NCBI RefSeq assembly: GCF_051486985.1
Contig: NZ_JAHVDV010000037.1
Span: 1 to 47,625 of the forward strand
Direction: 5' to 3'
Length of the DNA: 47,625 bases
Source: CBFFRJ01 sp051486985
GTDB taxonomy: Bacteria > Pseudomonadota > Gammaproteobacteria > Enterobacterales > Enterobacteriaceae
Below are positions 8,122 to 16,077 of the stretch, piece after piece (the first letter of the stretch is position 1; every line of letters begins with the position of its first letter). The translations under genes were made by a program, and so were the position numbers. A model generated the notes under the pieces. The model searched no databases. It saw nothing but the letters and a program-made list of their open reading frames with translations, and was not told where the DNA came from.

Positions 8122-9380
8122 CCCTGATCCCGCAGCTGAGGCTGGTTATCCATCAGGCGGATCGAGGGGGTCAGAGAGGTCAGCAGGGTCGCCAGCACGA
8201 CAGCAAGTGCGCAGGCCAGAAGCACCACTGGACTACCAAACTGCAGTGCTAACGGCCCGGCGGCAATCTCACCTACCGGGATCGCCACAAACGACCCCAT
8301 CGCATCCCAGGCATAGACCCGTGCCAGCGTGTGCGCGGGAATATGGGTTTGCAGCGACTGAGCCCAGACCACGCCAAACTGACCAAAGCCGAGACCGGCC
8401 ATGAAGAACGCCGCCATCAGCAGGGGTGTGGAGGGGAACAACCCCAGAATCACCATCGGGACCGCACAGAGCGCCACCAGAATAACACCGACAAAAAGGT
8501 CACGCCGGGGGCGCCAGCGTAGTGCGGCCAGCGAACCAACGATAAGCCCAACGCTTTGAGCGGCGACGATAAAGCCCCATCCCGTCCGCCCGAACGAGCT
8601 ATCCGCCACAATCGGCCCGAGCACCATCACCACGCCGCTGAATGCCGCATTGATGATAGTGAACTGCACGACTATCGCCCAGACCCAACTGCGGGCAATA
8701 AACTCCCTCCACCCCTCGCGCAGATCCTGCAGGATGTTGGACGTCGGGGCCGCGCTTTGTGTCGCCGTCACCCGTATACGATGATAAAGCGGGGCGGCAG
8801 CGGCGAAGCCTAAGGCATCAATTGCCAGTCCCCACCCCGGCCCGATGGCGCTGGTCAGTAAGCCCCCCATTGATGCGCCGATAACCGTTCCACCATAAAC
8901 ACCCAGTTGAATCAGCGCATTGGCTTCCCGCAGGTTTCGCACCGGCACCGTTTGCGGCACCAGGGCGGAAGAGGCAGGCAACGCGATCCCGGCGGCGGCT
9001 CCGTTCAGCGCACCCAGCACCGCCAGCAAAGGAATGGTGGCGAGGCCATCCAGCACCACCCATGCCACCACGCCCTGTGACAGCGCAGCGGCCAGTGAGG
9101 AGGAGACCATCACGCGGCTTCGTGAATACCTGTCCGCCAGCACGCCGCCAAGCAGTAAAAATGCGACGTTAAACAGTGAGCGCGCGGCGACCACCATGCC
9201 CAGGTCTGCGGCAGACCCACCGATATCCAGCACGGCAAATGCGAGTGCAATGGGGGCGATGCCGTTGCCGAGAACGGTCAGCAGACGAGCCGAAAACAGG
9301 TTGCGAAAAGAGGCTGAGTGAAGTGCACGCCGGGAACTCACTGCGCCCTCCCGGTCGTCGGTTGAGACATTTTCAATCAA
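8118..9380 (-). CDS. MFS exporter, TTG start
   Basis: 420 aa from a TTG at 9380. That codon is preceded by AAGGA at good spacing, and an N-terminal MFS segment follows (SFRNLFSARLLTVLGNGIAP). An in-frame reading back to 9509 would add a low-complexity leader and cross the terminator of the upstream gene, so I reject it. About 12 TM segments; GGVLADRYSRSRVMV is the loop 2-3 motif. The style (long hydrophobic stretches, LADRYSRSR) resembles the EntS/MFS_3 exporter group. The substrate is unknown. No counterpart lies here in E. coli. Downstream of the MetE-like gene but separated from it by a strong terminator. Confidence 0.82.
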   Translation of the reverse strand: MIENVSTDDREGAVSSRRALHSASFRNLFSARLLTVLGNGIAPIALAFAVLDIGGSAADLGMVVAARSLFNVAFLLLGGVLADRYSRSRVMVSSSLAAALSQGVVAWVVLDGLATIPLLAVLGALNGAAAGIALPASSALVPQTVPVRNLREANALIQLGVYGGTVIGASMGGLLTSAIGPGWGLAIDALGFAAAAPLYHRIRVTATQSAAPTSNILQDLREGWREFIARSWVWAIVVQFTIINAAFSGVVMVLGPIVADSSFGRTGWGFIVAAQSVGLIVGSLAALRWRPRRDLFVGVILVALCAVPMVILGLFPSTPLLMAAFFMAGLGFGQFGVVWAQSLQTHIPAHTLARVYAWDAMGSFVAIPVGEIAAGPLALQFGSPVVLLACALAVVLATLLTSLTPSIRLMDNQPQLRDQG

Positions 9381-9424
9381 TAGGTCCTTATTCTGCTGAG
9401 GTGTCCGCCGTGACCAGGGAACGC

Positions 9425-9460
9425 AAAACGGACACGCGGGGTTTCCCCCGCCTGTCCGTT
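9425..9460 (-). terminator. Terminator after the MetE-like gene
   Basis: Read on the minus strand, AACGGACA (9460-9453) and GCGGGG (9451-9446) pair with 9441-9427 through one internal mismatch and a 4-nt loop, followed by TTTT. It ends the transcript from 9490-10593 and separates it from the MFS gene. Confidence 0.8.
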
Positions 9461-9489
9461 CATCATGGAATTCGCGCAGTGTGCCTGGT

Positions 9490-10593
9490 TTACCAGACCT
9501 GCTCTGCAATTTGGGTCACGAGGCGTACTTTATCCCATTGCTGCGCAGGTGTCAGGGAATTGCCCTCTTCTGTGGAGGCGAAGCCACACTGCGGGCTCAG
9601 GGAAATCTGGCTGAGATCGACATACTGCGCGGCCTCCTGCAGACGGGCTTTGATACCTTCCGGATTTTCAAGCTCCCCATGTTTGGTGGTGATCAACCCC
9701 AGCACAACCCGCTGTTTACCCGGACGCACAAAACGCAAGGGGGCAAAATCGCCGGAGCGATCGTTGTCATACTCGAGGAAAAACGCATCGACGTTAACCG
9801 TGCCAAACAGCACTTCTGCCACCGGCTCATAGCCGCCTTCGGCGATCCAGGTCGAACGGAAGTTACCCCGACAGACGTGCAGGCCGATGGTGAGATCTTC
9901 AGGTTTACCCTCCAGCGCCTTATTCAGGACGCGGGCATAAATGCGTGCCAGCTCATCGGCATCCTCGCCGCGTTCAGCAATCTGGCGGCGCTGTTCGTCT
10001 GAACAGAGATAAGCCCAGACGGTATCGTCGAGCTGCAGGTAACGGCACCCGGCATCGTAAAAGGCGTGGATAGCATCGCGCCAGGTCGTGGCCAGATCGT
10101 CAAAATAGCGATCCAGATCCGGGTAAACGGTCTCGTCAATCCCTTTGCGGCCACCGCGAAAATGGAGCACCGCCGGACTGGGAATGGTCATCTTCGGCTG
10201 CGCATTCCCGCTGATGCTTTTCAGATAACGGAAGTCTTCAAGCATCGGATGGTCGCCAAATCCCAGTTTGCCCGTCACGCGAACGCTATGAGCTTTGGTC
10301 TGGACGCCATTGAACTGTATCCCCTGCTCTGATTCATAACGTTCGACCCCCTGTAAGCCCTCGAAGAAATCGAAATGCCACCACGCGCGGCGAAATTCAC
10401 CGTCGGTGACCACGTGCAAGCCGCATTCACACTGCGCCTGTACCACCTCCCTGATGGCTTCGTCTTCTACAGCACGCAGTTGCGCGGCGCTGATAGCGCC
10501 CTGCGCACACTGCTGGCGTGCCAGTTTGATGCTGTCCGGGCGTAAAAAACTGCCGACGATCTCTGCGCGATAGGGGGACGGGTGGCGTTGCAT
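9490..10593 (-). CDS. MetE C-terminal-type core methyltransferase family protein
   Basis: 367 aa, a single (beta/alpha)8 domain of the cobalamin-independent methionine synthase family (YxjG/YxjH-like), about half the length of MetE. Zinc ligands expected for the family are visible: His239 and Cys241 in LHVCRGN, Glu near 274 in AFFLEYD, and Cys336 in LSPQCGFAS. Substrate-side motifs are IVGSFLRPD, VTDGEFRR, and YLQLDDTVW. Such core proteins transfer methyl groups to homocysteine or act on related thiols; the methyl donor here is unknown. The ATG at 10593 follows TAAGGAGA; an extension to 10644 lacks a ribosome site. Upstream lies a MetJ-like operator and the rhodanese gene, suggesting a role in sulfur metabolism (inference). 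Confidence 0.85.
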   Translation of the reverse strand: MQRHPSPYRAEIVGSFLRPDSIKLARQQCAQGAISAAQLRAVEDEAIREVVQAQCECGLHVVTDGEFRRAWWHFDFFEGLQGVERYESEQGIQFNGVQTKAHSVRVTGKLGFGDHPMLEDFRYLKSISGNAQPKMTIPSPAVLHFRGGRKGIDETVYPDLDRYFDDLATTWRDAIHAFYDAGCRYLQLDDTVWAYLCSDEQRRQIAERGEDADELARIYARVLNKALEGKPEDLTIGLHVCRGNFRSTWIAEGGYEPVAEVLFGTVNVDAFFLEYDNDRSGDFAPLRFVRPGKQRVVLGLITTKHGELENPEGIKARLQEAAQYVDLSQISLSPQCGFASTEEGNSLTPAQQWDKVRLVTQIAEQVW

Positions 10594-10657
10594 GCTCTTC
10601 TCCTTAGGCGCCGGGCGGAGTAGTTTCCCGGCGTGATTGTTCACTATTTGAATTTAT

Positions 10658-10681
10658 AGCCATCTGGATGGCTAAATGTCC
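10658..10681 (-). promoter_or_regulatory. Possible MetJ operator (three tandem met boxes)
   Basis: On the minus strand three adjacent 8-mers read GGACATTT, AGCCATCC and AGATGGCT. They match AGACGTCT at 5, 5 and 6 of 8 positions. They include a perfect 7-bp inverted repeat (AGCCATC/GATGGCT). The location, 65 bp upstream of the MetE-like start, is typical for a met repressor site. The individual boxes are weak, so this is a candidate only. Confidence 0.4.
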
Positions 10682-10745
10682 AAATACAATGGCATGTCCC
10701 TGTCCGTTGAACAAACGAGAAATTTTCACGCCACATGAATTTTTT

Positions 10746-11144
10746 TCACGATTGGGCAAAGGCAAAGCCTTCATCTTCCCATCCGGTCATCCCCCCGAGC
10801 ATGATTTTCACCGCCAGCCCCATGCGGGCGAGCTTAAGCGCAGCGCGATCGGCCCCATTGCAGTGCGGGCCAGCGCAATAGACGACAAAAAGCGTCTCCC
10901 TCGGCCACTGCGCCATGCGTTCCGGCGTCATATACCGATGCGGCAGATGCAGAGCGTGGGGCAGATGGCGACGGGCAAAGGTCTCCGGGCTGCCCACCAC
11001 ATGCAATAACACAAAATCCTGCTCTTCATTACTCAGCGCCTCATGGACATCGGCACAATCCGTCTCGACGCTCAGTCGGCGCAAAAAGTGGGCGACGGCT
11101 TCTTCGGGGGACGCGGCTGGAAAATCAGTTACTGTACTCATCAT
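10746..11144 (-). CDS. Rhodanese-like domain protein
   Basis: 132 aa, one rhodanese domain. HVVGSPETFARRHLPHALHLPH matches the conserved CH2A-type region, with Cys90 in VVYCAGPHCNGA as the likely persulfide-carrying active-site cysteine and a second Cys at 95. The C-terminal GGMTGWEDEGF is the usual rhodanese ending. It probably handles sulfane sulfur or a related thiol. MM start at 11144 with GGAG upstream; the second ATG (11141) is equally possible. Divergent from the FtrA-like regulator with only 64 bp between, and a perfect 14-bp palindrome in that gap. Confidence 0.87.
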   Translation of the reverse strand: MMSTVTDFPAASPEEAVAHFLRRLSVETDCADVHEALSNEEQDFVLLHVVGSPETFARRHLPHALHLPHRYMTPERMAQWPRETLFVVYCAGPHCNGADRAALKLARMGLAVKIMLGGMTGWEDEGFAFAQS

Positions 11145-11157
11145 GGTTTCTCCGTGT

Positions 11158-11171
11158 TAGTGTTAACACTA
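11158..11171. promoter_or_regulatory. 14-bp perfect palindrome between rhodanese and ftrA-like genes
   Basis: TAGTGTTAACACTA is fully self-complementary. It sits in the 64-bp divergent gap, 14 bp from the rhodanese start and 38 bp from the regulator start. The likely role is an operator through which the regulator controls both genes; that is inferred from position. Confidence 0.5.
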
Positions 11172-11208
11172 CTGTAACGAATACCCCACTTTCTGACTGC
11201 GTGGCGTC

Positions 11209-12213
11209 ATGACAGAAAACCGCAAAATAATGACAATTTCAGGATCCCTTCGCGCTCCCCATCATGTGGTTGTGCTTGCCTATGACGGTCTGTGTACCTT
11301 CGAGTTTGGCGTGGCAGTGGAAATTTTCGGCTTACCCAGACCGGAACTGGGGGAGAACTGGTATCGCTTTTCGGTGGCAGCGGTAGATGAAGGGCCCCTT
11401 CAGGCCACGGGCGGGATCCGCATCATGACGGAGGGCGGACTTGAACTACTGGATCAGGCCAACACCATTGTGGTGCCTGGTTGGCGCGGGGCGCAGGTGC
11501 CCGTACCAGAGGCCCTGTGTGAGGCGCTCCGGCAGGCGCACCAGCGCGGCTGTCGCCTTATCTCCATCTGTTCAGGTGTGTTTGTCCTTGCCGCCACCGG
11601 GCTACTCAACGGACGGAAAGCCACCACCCACTGGCGTTATACCGGCCAGTTGCGACAGCATTATCCGCTGATTGAGGTGCTGGAAGATGCGCTCTATTAC
11701 GATGAGGGACGCGTGATGACCTCCGCGGGTAGCGCGGCTGGTATCGATTTATGTCTGCATGTGGTGCGCGAAGATTTTGGGCGTGAGATTGCCAATAATG
11801 TGGCGAGACGGTTAGTGGTACAGCCCCATCGTGACGGAACACAGACCCAGCAGTTGGTAGAGCCGGTAGCCCGCACACGGGAGAGCCAGTCTCTTGGGCA
11901 GTTATTTGATTATCTCCATCAGAATCTGGCCGGCGACCATACCGTTGCGTCTCTGGCCGCACGCGCCGGTATGAGCCCACGGACTTTTTTACGCCGCTTT
12001 CAGGAGTCCACTGGCACCACACCGGCGCGGTGGATATTACAGGAGCGTTTGAAACGCGCAAAAACGTTATTAACCCAGTCAACAATGCGCATCGATGCAA
12101 TTGCGGGCCATGCCGGGTTTAATAATACGGCCTCGATGCGGCACCATTTTCAGCAATGCTTTGCCCTGACGCCAGGGCAATATCGACAAAAATTTACGCT
12201 CCCCGATAAGTAA
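11209..12213 (+). CDS. ftrA: GlxA/FtrA family AraC-type regulator
   Basis: 334 aa with two domains. Residues about 18-190 form a DJ-1/PfpI-like domain (VVVLAYDGLCTFEFGVAVEIF at the start, Cys121 in ISICSGVFVLAATGLL, HW after it, SAGSAAGIDLCLHVV). Residues about 225-330 form an AraC helix-turn-helix domain (SLAARAGMSPRTFLRRFQ and GFNNTASMRHHFQQCF). This is the transcriptional regulator FtrA type, often annotated beside a rhodanese gene in enterobacteria. The effector is unknown. The start at 11209 has no strong ribosome site; ATG at 11230 is an alternative. The name is given on architecture and neighbourhood. Confidence 0.82.
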   Translation: MTENRKIMTISGSLRAPHHVVVLAYDGLCTFEFGVAVEIFGLPRPELGENWYRFSVAAVDEGPLQATGGIRIMTEGGLELLDQANTIVVPGWRGAQVPVPEALCEALRQAHQRGCRLISICSGVFVLAATGLLNGRKATTHWRYTGQLRQHYPLIEVLEDALYYDEGRVMTSAGSAAGIDLCLHVVREDFGREIANNVARRLVVQPHRDGTQTQQLVEPVARTRESQSLGQLFDYLHQNLAGDHTVASLAARAGMSPRTFLRRFQESTGTTPARWILQERLKRAKTLLTQSTMRIDAIAGHAGFNNTASMRHHFQQCFALTPGQYRQKFTLPDK

Positions 12214-12220
12214 TTCACCT

Positions 12221-12255
12221 AATTCAGCGTTTGTTTAGATTCACCTGAGTAATAT
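12221..12255 (+). promoter_or_regulatory. Likely PhoP-type promoter of mgtS
   Basis: AATTCA (12221-12226), 5 nt, TGTTTA (12232-12237), 12 nt, then TAATAT (12250-12255). This has PhoP-box geometry (hexamer-N5-hexamer, with about 12 nt to the -10). The downstream hexamer is a perfect TGTTTA while the upstream one is degenerate. mgtS is PhoPQ-controlled in E. coli, which supports the reading. Confidence 0.55.
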
Positions 12256-12315
12256 CTCTTCCATCGCAATAACCACCTGGAAAATGAGGCGAGTAGTCAA
12301 TAACGGGAGAGAAAT

Positions 12316-12411
12316 ATGTCAGGAAATATGCACGTATTTTTAGCAGTACTGGGAATTATCTTATTTTCTGGTTTTCTGGCGGCTTATTTTAGCCATAAAT
12401 GGGACGACTGA
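12316..12411 (+). CDS. mgtS: Small inner-membrane protein MgtS
   Basis: 31 aa, read directly from the sequence: MSGNMHVFLAVLGIILFSG then FLAAYFSHKWDD. It differs from E. coli MgtS (YneM) at only about three residues (S2, H6, L9). One TM helix with a charged WDD end. In E. coli it stabilises the magnesium importer MgtA under low Mg2+ and interacts with PitA. GGGAGAG precedes the ATG at good spacing. Upstream is a PhoP-like promoter, downstream a strong terminator. Confidence 0.93.
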   Translation: MSGNMHVFLAVLGIILFSGFLAAYFSHKWDD

Positions 12412-12436
12412 TGAACGGCGATATTCCCCTGCCGGG

Positions 12437-12471
12437 AAGGCCCCTTACGTAATTGCATAAGGGGCCTTTTT
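12437..12471 (+). terminator. Terminator of mgtS
   Basis: AAGGCCCCTTA (12437-12447) pairs perfectly with TAAGGGGCCTT (12458-12468) around a 10-nt loop, and five T's end the stem. It lies 26 nt past the mgtS stop. Confidence 0.9.
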
Positions 12472-12495
12472 CTTTGGTACTACTTTTTTCAGCCG

Positions 12496-12608
12496 AAAAA
12501 AAACCGCCAGTAGACTGGCGGTCAAATGCTTGCATGGATAGATTTATGTTTTGGTCTTATCGCCATCCCACTCTGGTGAGGAGATTCGCGGATCGGGACC
12601 ACTCTACC
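12496..12608 (-). ncRNA. Candidate Hfq-type sRNA, MgrR-like by position
   Basis: A strong intrinsic terminator on the minus strand (ACCGCCAGT/ACTGGCGGT stem at 12522-12503, then eight T's to 12496) has no protein gene directly upstream. About 110 nt upstream, around 12633-12648, is a weak PhoP-like pair (GTTAA-N6-GTTGT). The putative RNA contains AATCTCCTCACC, an anti-Shine-Dalgarno-like seed, and a U-rich 3' end. In E. coli the PhoP-activated sRNA MgrR lies next to mgtS. I cannot align the sequence from memory, so the MgrR identity rests on location and architecture. The 5' end is a guess within about 15 nt. This covers most of the gap between mgtS and the next small gene. Confidence 0.45.
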
Positions 12609-12731
12609 CATCGCATGTTCAATGAATCCTCAACAACGAAAGGTTAACTGCTGCTGCACAGGGGCAGCACACTGAGATGTGACTGGCATCACTTCATGAC
12701 GCGCCCGCTTCAGTGTGGCAGGCCCACACTG

Positions 12732-12929
12732 CTATCTCCCTTTCATTACCAGCAGCGCGGCTTCCATAAAAATTTCATCTTCAATACCGTCGCCCCGGTT
12801 TCTACCCTGACGCTCAATTTCTTTAATGATGTTGTCCCGGTTGATGATTTGGCCGGAAGAGACCAGCCCGATTACCGCCGCGCCAATGGCTAATCCAATG
12901 AGTCCCGTGCGCTCGTCATTGAATTTCAT
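12732..12929 (-). CDS. Small predicted membrane protein, unrecognised
   Basis: 65 aa from the ATG at 12929; GTG at 12935 is an alternative nearer to GAGGAG. The N-terminal third has one hydrophobic segment rich in Gly and Ala (LIGLAIGAAVIGLVSSG). A charged stretch follows (NRDNIIKEIERQGRNRGD), then an amphipathic C-terminus. The good ribosome site and sensible composition support a real gene. I know no family for it and propose no function. It sits in the small-gene cluster between mgtS and dcp, which is unlike E. coli (dgcZ and others). Confidence 0.6.
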   Translation of the reverse strand: MKFNDERTGLIGLAIGAAVIGLVSSGQIINRDNIIKEIERQGRNRGDGIEDEIFMEAALLVMKGR

Positions 12930-13176
12930 ACGCACTCTTCTCCTCGTCTGTCACCCGACAAAAATTTAGCACAGCGTCCTGCAACGTCCAGCCTGCAGGA
13001 TAAAAACCCGCATTTTTTAAAAGGAAAAGTGTAACCCTTTACGACGTGACCGTCCTGGAGCCATCATCACTGCAGCCTCACGACGCCGGAAATCTGAGTG
13101 CCTGACGGTGCGTCATATAATTCGCCTTGTCTTTATCAGCATCTCATATAAATAAACACGCGCTTATGACCCGTTA

Positions 13177-13347
13177 TTACGCCATGCGCTGTCGGTTTAA
13201 ACCATAATGCGCACGGACGACGCGCCGCAGTTCGTATCTGTCGACTGTAACGGCAGCACGCTCCTCCGGAATTGCCAGCCGGTATTCGCGACCGGGAATA
13301 AGCGTTGTCAGACGATACCATTTATTTTTATAAAGGATCCTTCTCAT
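13177..13347 (-). CDS. Small basic protein, unrecognised
   Basis: 56 aa from the ATG at 13347 (MRRILYKNKWYRL...). GTG at 13350 or 13359 is possible, with GAGG just upstream. The sequence is Arg/Tyr-rich (TLIPGREYRLAIPEER, then a basic C-terminus) and looks like a compact beta-type fold rather than random frame. Length and isolation keep this uncertain. It lies in a sparse stretch where 12936-13176 shows no gene. Confidence 0.38.
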   Translation of the reverse strand: MRRILYKNKWYRLTTLIPGREYRLAIPEERAAVTVDRYELRRVVRAHYGLNRQRMA

Positions 13348-13633
13348 CACTTTATCCACCCTCTTCTCTTTTCATTTATTTTTTCGTCAGGAAGAGTGTA
13401 GTAGCGGTAAATTTTTGGAGAAGGACAAACATGCATAAAAGCCTTAATTAACGACCTCAGGCATTAAAACCCACCAATATTAAGGAGGACCTGAAAATAT
13501 ATTCCCCGCCATCTCTGTTAATAAAAAGTGGCAAAATGTTTAAAACGTTGTCGCTTTAAAGCGTTTTATTATGTCGCACTCTTGCAGGCCGAAACGACGT
13601 GAGTTCCGGGCAGAATCCATAATGCGCGCCCGA

Positions 13634-13876
13634 CTACAGTCGATGGGTGTCCAGTCCTGCAGCCTTAAGCCTGTCAACAATTTTGAACATTTTCGCGACA
13701 ACAGTACGGAATGACTGGTTAACGCCAATGCCATCGCAGATTTTTTCCCGGGGAAGGTGCTTAAGCTGATCGGCATATTTAATAAGCTGCAAATGCATTT
13801 CAGCCAGTTTGGTGCGCGGTGGGGCTTCGCTGAGCGCTTTTTTGATTGCGTCGTAAATCTGTTGCTCGCTGTTCAT
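13634..13876 (-). CDS. Small helical protein, possible DNA-binding, unrecognised
   Basis: 80 aa from the ATG at 13876, preceded by AAAGG at 8 nt. Nearly all helical by composition. LREKICDGIGVNQSF-type wording (PREKICDGIGVNQSFRTVV) resembles a helix-turn-helix, with a coiled N-terminal part (EMHLQLIKYADQLKHL). A longer in-frame reading to 14092 would run through the dcp terminator and is rejected. I do not recognise a family. The 13360-13633 stretch downstream holds no supported gene. Confidence 0.55.
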   Translation of the reverse strand: MNSEQQIYDAIKKALSEAPPRTKLAEMHLQLIKYADQLKHLPREKICDGIGVNQSFRTVVAKMFKIVDRLKAAGLDTHRL

Positions 13877-13988
13877 CAAAAATACCTTTATCTGGGGCGC
13901 GAGAGAGTTTGTAGCATATCGCCGTTTAAAATTTGTGATGAAAGTATCCACATTGTAAAAATATATCCTATTTTCAGATCCTGCCAGC

Positions 13989-14011
13989 AAAAAACCGGGC
14001 CTTAGCCCGGT
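13989..14011 (-). terminator. Terminator of dcp
   Basis: On the minus strand ACCGGGC (14011-14005), a 4-nt loop, then GCCCGGT (14000-13994) followed by a T-run (rc of the A's at 13989-13994). It is 21 nt past the dcp stop codon. Confidence 0.88.
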
Positions 14012-14031
14012 CTGGTGCTGCAGAAAATCGA

Positions 14032-16077
14032 TTATGCGCTCAAGCCGCGATTGACCAGCATCGGCTCTGGCAGGGGATCGTGCCCGCGCCACTGGCGATA
14101 AAGTTCAGCCAGATCGGCACTGTTACCACGGGACAAAATAGCATCCCGGAATCGCTGTCCATTTTCCCGGTTAAGCCCGCCCTGCTCCACAAACCACTGG
14201 TAGCCATCATCGGCCAGCATCTGCGTCCACAGGTAGGCGTAATAGCCCGCCGCGTAACCACCGCCGAAAATATGGGCAAAGTAACTGCTGCGGTAGCGCG
14301 GAGGAACCGCGTCAAGGTCGAGGGATTCACGGCGAATGGCTTCTGACTCAAACGCATCAACGTCCGCGACGCCTGCATCCGGGCGCAGGCTGTGCCAGTT
14401 CATATCCAGCAGCGCGGCGCTGAGCAGTTCGGTCATGTCATAACCTTTATTGAACTGCGTACTGCGAAGCATCTTCTCGCGTAGGGCCTCCGGCATCGGC
14501 TCACCACTTTGATAATGCCGCGCGTAGCGGGTGAATACCGCCGGATGGCTGGCCCAGTGCTCATTGATTTGCGACGGAAACTCGACAAAATCCCGCGGAG
14601 TATTGGTGCCAGAAAGCGTGGCATAACGCTGACGGGCGAACAGTCCGTGTAGCGTATGGCCGAACTCATGAAACAGTGTGACCACGTCATCCCAGGAGAG
14701 CAGTGCGGGCTGGCCTGCAGCGGGTTTCTGGTAGTTACAGACGTTGTAAATTACCGGCAGCGTTTGTGCCAATTGAGACTGCTCAACGAAGTTACCCATC
14801 CAGGCTCCGCCGCTTTTGGAATCACGGGCAAAGAAATCGCCATAGAAGAGTCCCATCCCTTCGCCGCTGTGGTCGAAAATTTCCCATACCCGCACATCCG
14901 GGTGATAGACCGGGATGTCGAAACGCTCTTCAAAGCGAATGCCGAACAAGCAGGTTGCGGTATAAAAGACCCCGTCAATCAGCGTGTTTTCCAGCGCAAA
15001 ATAGGGGGCGATTTGCGCGTCGTCTACCTCATATTTTGCCAGACGCACCTGCTCGGCGTACCATCCCCAGTCCCAGGCTTCGGCGGTAAAACCGCCCTGC
15101 TGATCGTCAATAACGTTCTGAATATCAGCCAGTTCGCGCTCCGCTCTCGAGCGTGCAGCCGGAGCGATCCCGCGCATAAAATCAAATGCCGCCTGCGGCG
15201 TCCCGGCCATCTGATCGGCAATCTTCCAGCTGGCATAATCCGGGAAGCCAAGCAAGTGCGCCTGTTTTGCGCGCAGATCTGCAAGCCGCAATACAATATC
15301 CCGGGTATCACAGGCATCGCCTTTCGAGGCACGCTGCGTGCTGGCGCGGAATAAATTTTCACGCGTCTGGCGATCGCGCAGCGCGGCAAGAAGGGGCTGC
15401 TGGGTGGTGTTAAGCAGCGTCAGAAGCCACCTGTCATTGAGCCCTTTGTCCTTCGCCGCCAATGCCGCGGCGGTAATGGCCTCTTCGCTTAGCCCCTGGA
15501 GTTGATGGCGATATTCCACCACCACGCCTCCGGCTTTGTCGGCAGCCAGCAGCCGCTGGTTAAACTGACTGGTTAAAGCTGCGGCTTCGGTGTTGAGCGC
15601 TTTAAGGGCCTGTTTTTCATCGGTACTAAGCGTGGCGCCTGCCAGCGTAAATTTCTGCCAGACGATATCAACCAGGCGCAGGGATTCTGCGTCCAGTCTG
15701 GCAGAGTCGCGTGCCTGCCATACGGCATCTATTCGCCGGAAAAGCCTGTCGTTCAGATAGATATCGTTTGCAAGCTCTGCAAGCTCGGTGGAGAACGCCT
15801 CATCGAGCTGCTGTAAAAAATCATTGGTGTGGGCAGAGGTCATGGCGAAGAAAACCTGAGTGACACGCGTCAGGATTTCACCGCTACGTTCAAGCGCCAC
15901 AATGGTGTTCTCAAAATTCGCAGGCGCCGGGTTACTCACGATAGCATCAATGTCGGCACGTTTTTGTGCTACCCCCTGGTCAAAAGCCGGGCGGTAATGC
16001 TCCTGACGAATCAGATCAAACGGCGGAGCCTGATACGGCAGCGTGCTGATGCCTGAAAAGGGCGTTGTTACTGACAT
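14032..16077 (-). CDS. dcp: Dipeptidyl carboxypeptidase Dcp
   Basis: 681 aa, identical in length to E. coli Dcp. M3 family zinc metallopeptidase that removes C-terminal dipeptides in the cytoplasm. The zinc motif HEFGH (near residue 470, in VVTLFHEFGHTLHGLF) is intact, with the downstream Glu in DFVEFPSQINEHWASH. Conserved surroundings: DVRVWEIFDHSGEGMGLFYG and PPRYRSSYFAHIFGGGYAAG. Followed by a terminator and divergent from ydfG. Confidence 0.96.
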   Translation of the reverse strand: MSVTTPFSGISTLPYQAPPFDLIRQEHYRPAFDQGVAQKRADIDAIVSNPAPANFENTIVALERSGEILTRVTQVFFAMTSAHTNDFLQQLDEAFSTELAELANDIYLNDRLFRRIDAVWQARDSARLDAESLRLVDIVWQKFTLAGATLSTDEKQALKALNTEAAALTSQFNQRLLAADKAGGVVVEYRHQLQGLSEEAITAAALAAKDKGLNDRWLLTLLNTTQQPLLAALRDRQTRENLFRASTQRASKGDACDTRDIVLRLADLRAKQAHLLGFPDYASWKIADQMAGTPQAAFDFMRGIAPAARSRAERELADIQNVIDDQQGGFTAEAWDWGWYAEQVRLAKYEVDDAQIAPYFALENTLIDGVFYTATCLFGIRFEERFDIPVYHPDVRVWEIFDHSGEGMGLFYGDFFARDSKSGGAWMGNFVEQSQLAQTLPVIYNVCNYQKPAAGQPALLSWDDVVTLFHEFGHTLHGLFARQRYATLSGTNTPRDFVEFPSQINEHWASHPAVFTRYARHYQSGEPMPEALREKMLRSTQFNKGYDMTELLSAALLDMNWHSLRPDAGVADVDAFESEAIRRESLDLDAVPPRYRSSYFAHIFGGGYAAGYYAYLWTQMLADDGYQWFVEQGGLNRENGQRFRDAILSRGNSADLAELYRQWRGHDPLPEPMLVNRGLSA

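Noticed and set aside
8118..9509. Longer MFS reading frame starting at 9509
   Set aside because: Its leader crosses the terminator of the upstream gene and is Pro/Arg-rich; the TTG at 9380 has a good ribosome site.
12284..12343. A 19-codon frame (MRRVVNNGREICQEICTYF) overlapping the start of mgtS
   Set aside because: Weak ribosome site and no family I can name; it could be a leader peptide but the sequence alone does not support it.
13877..14092. N-terminal extension of the 80-aa protein
   Set aside because: It would be translated through the dcp terminator and the end of dcp; the ATG at 13876 has its own ribosome site.
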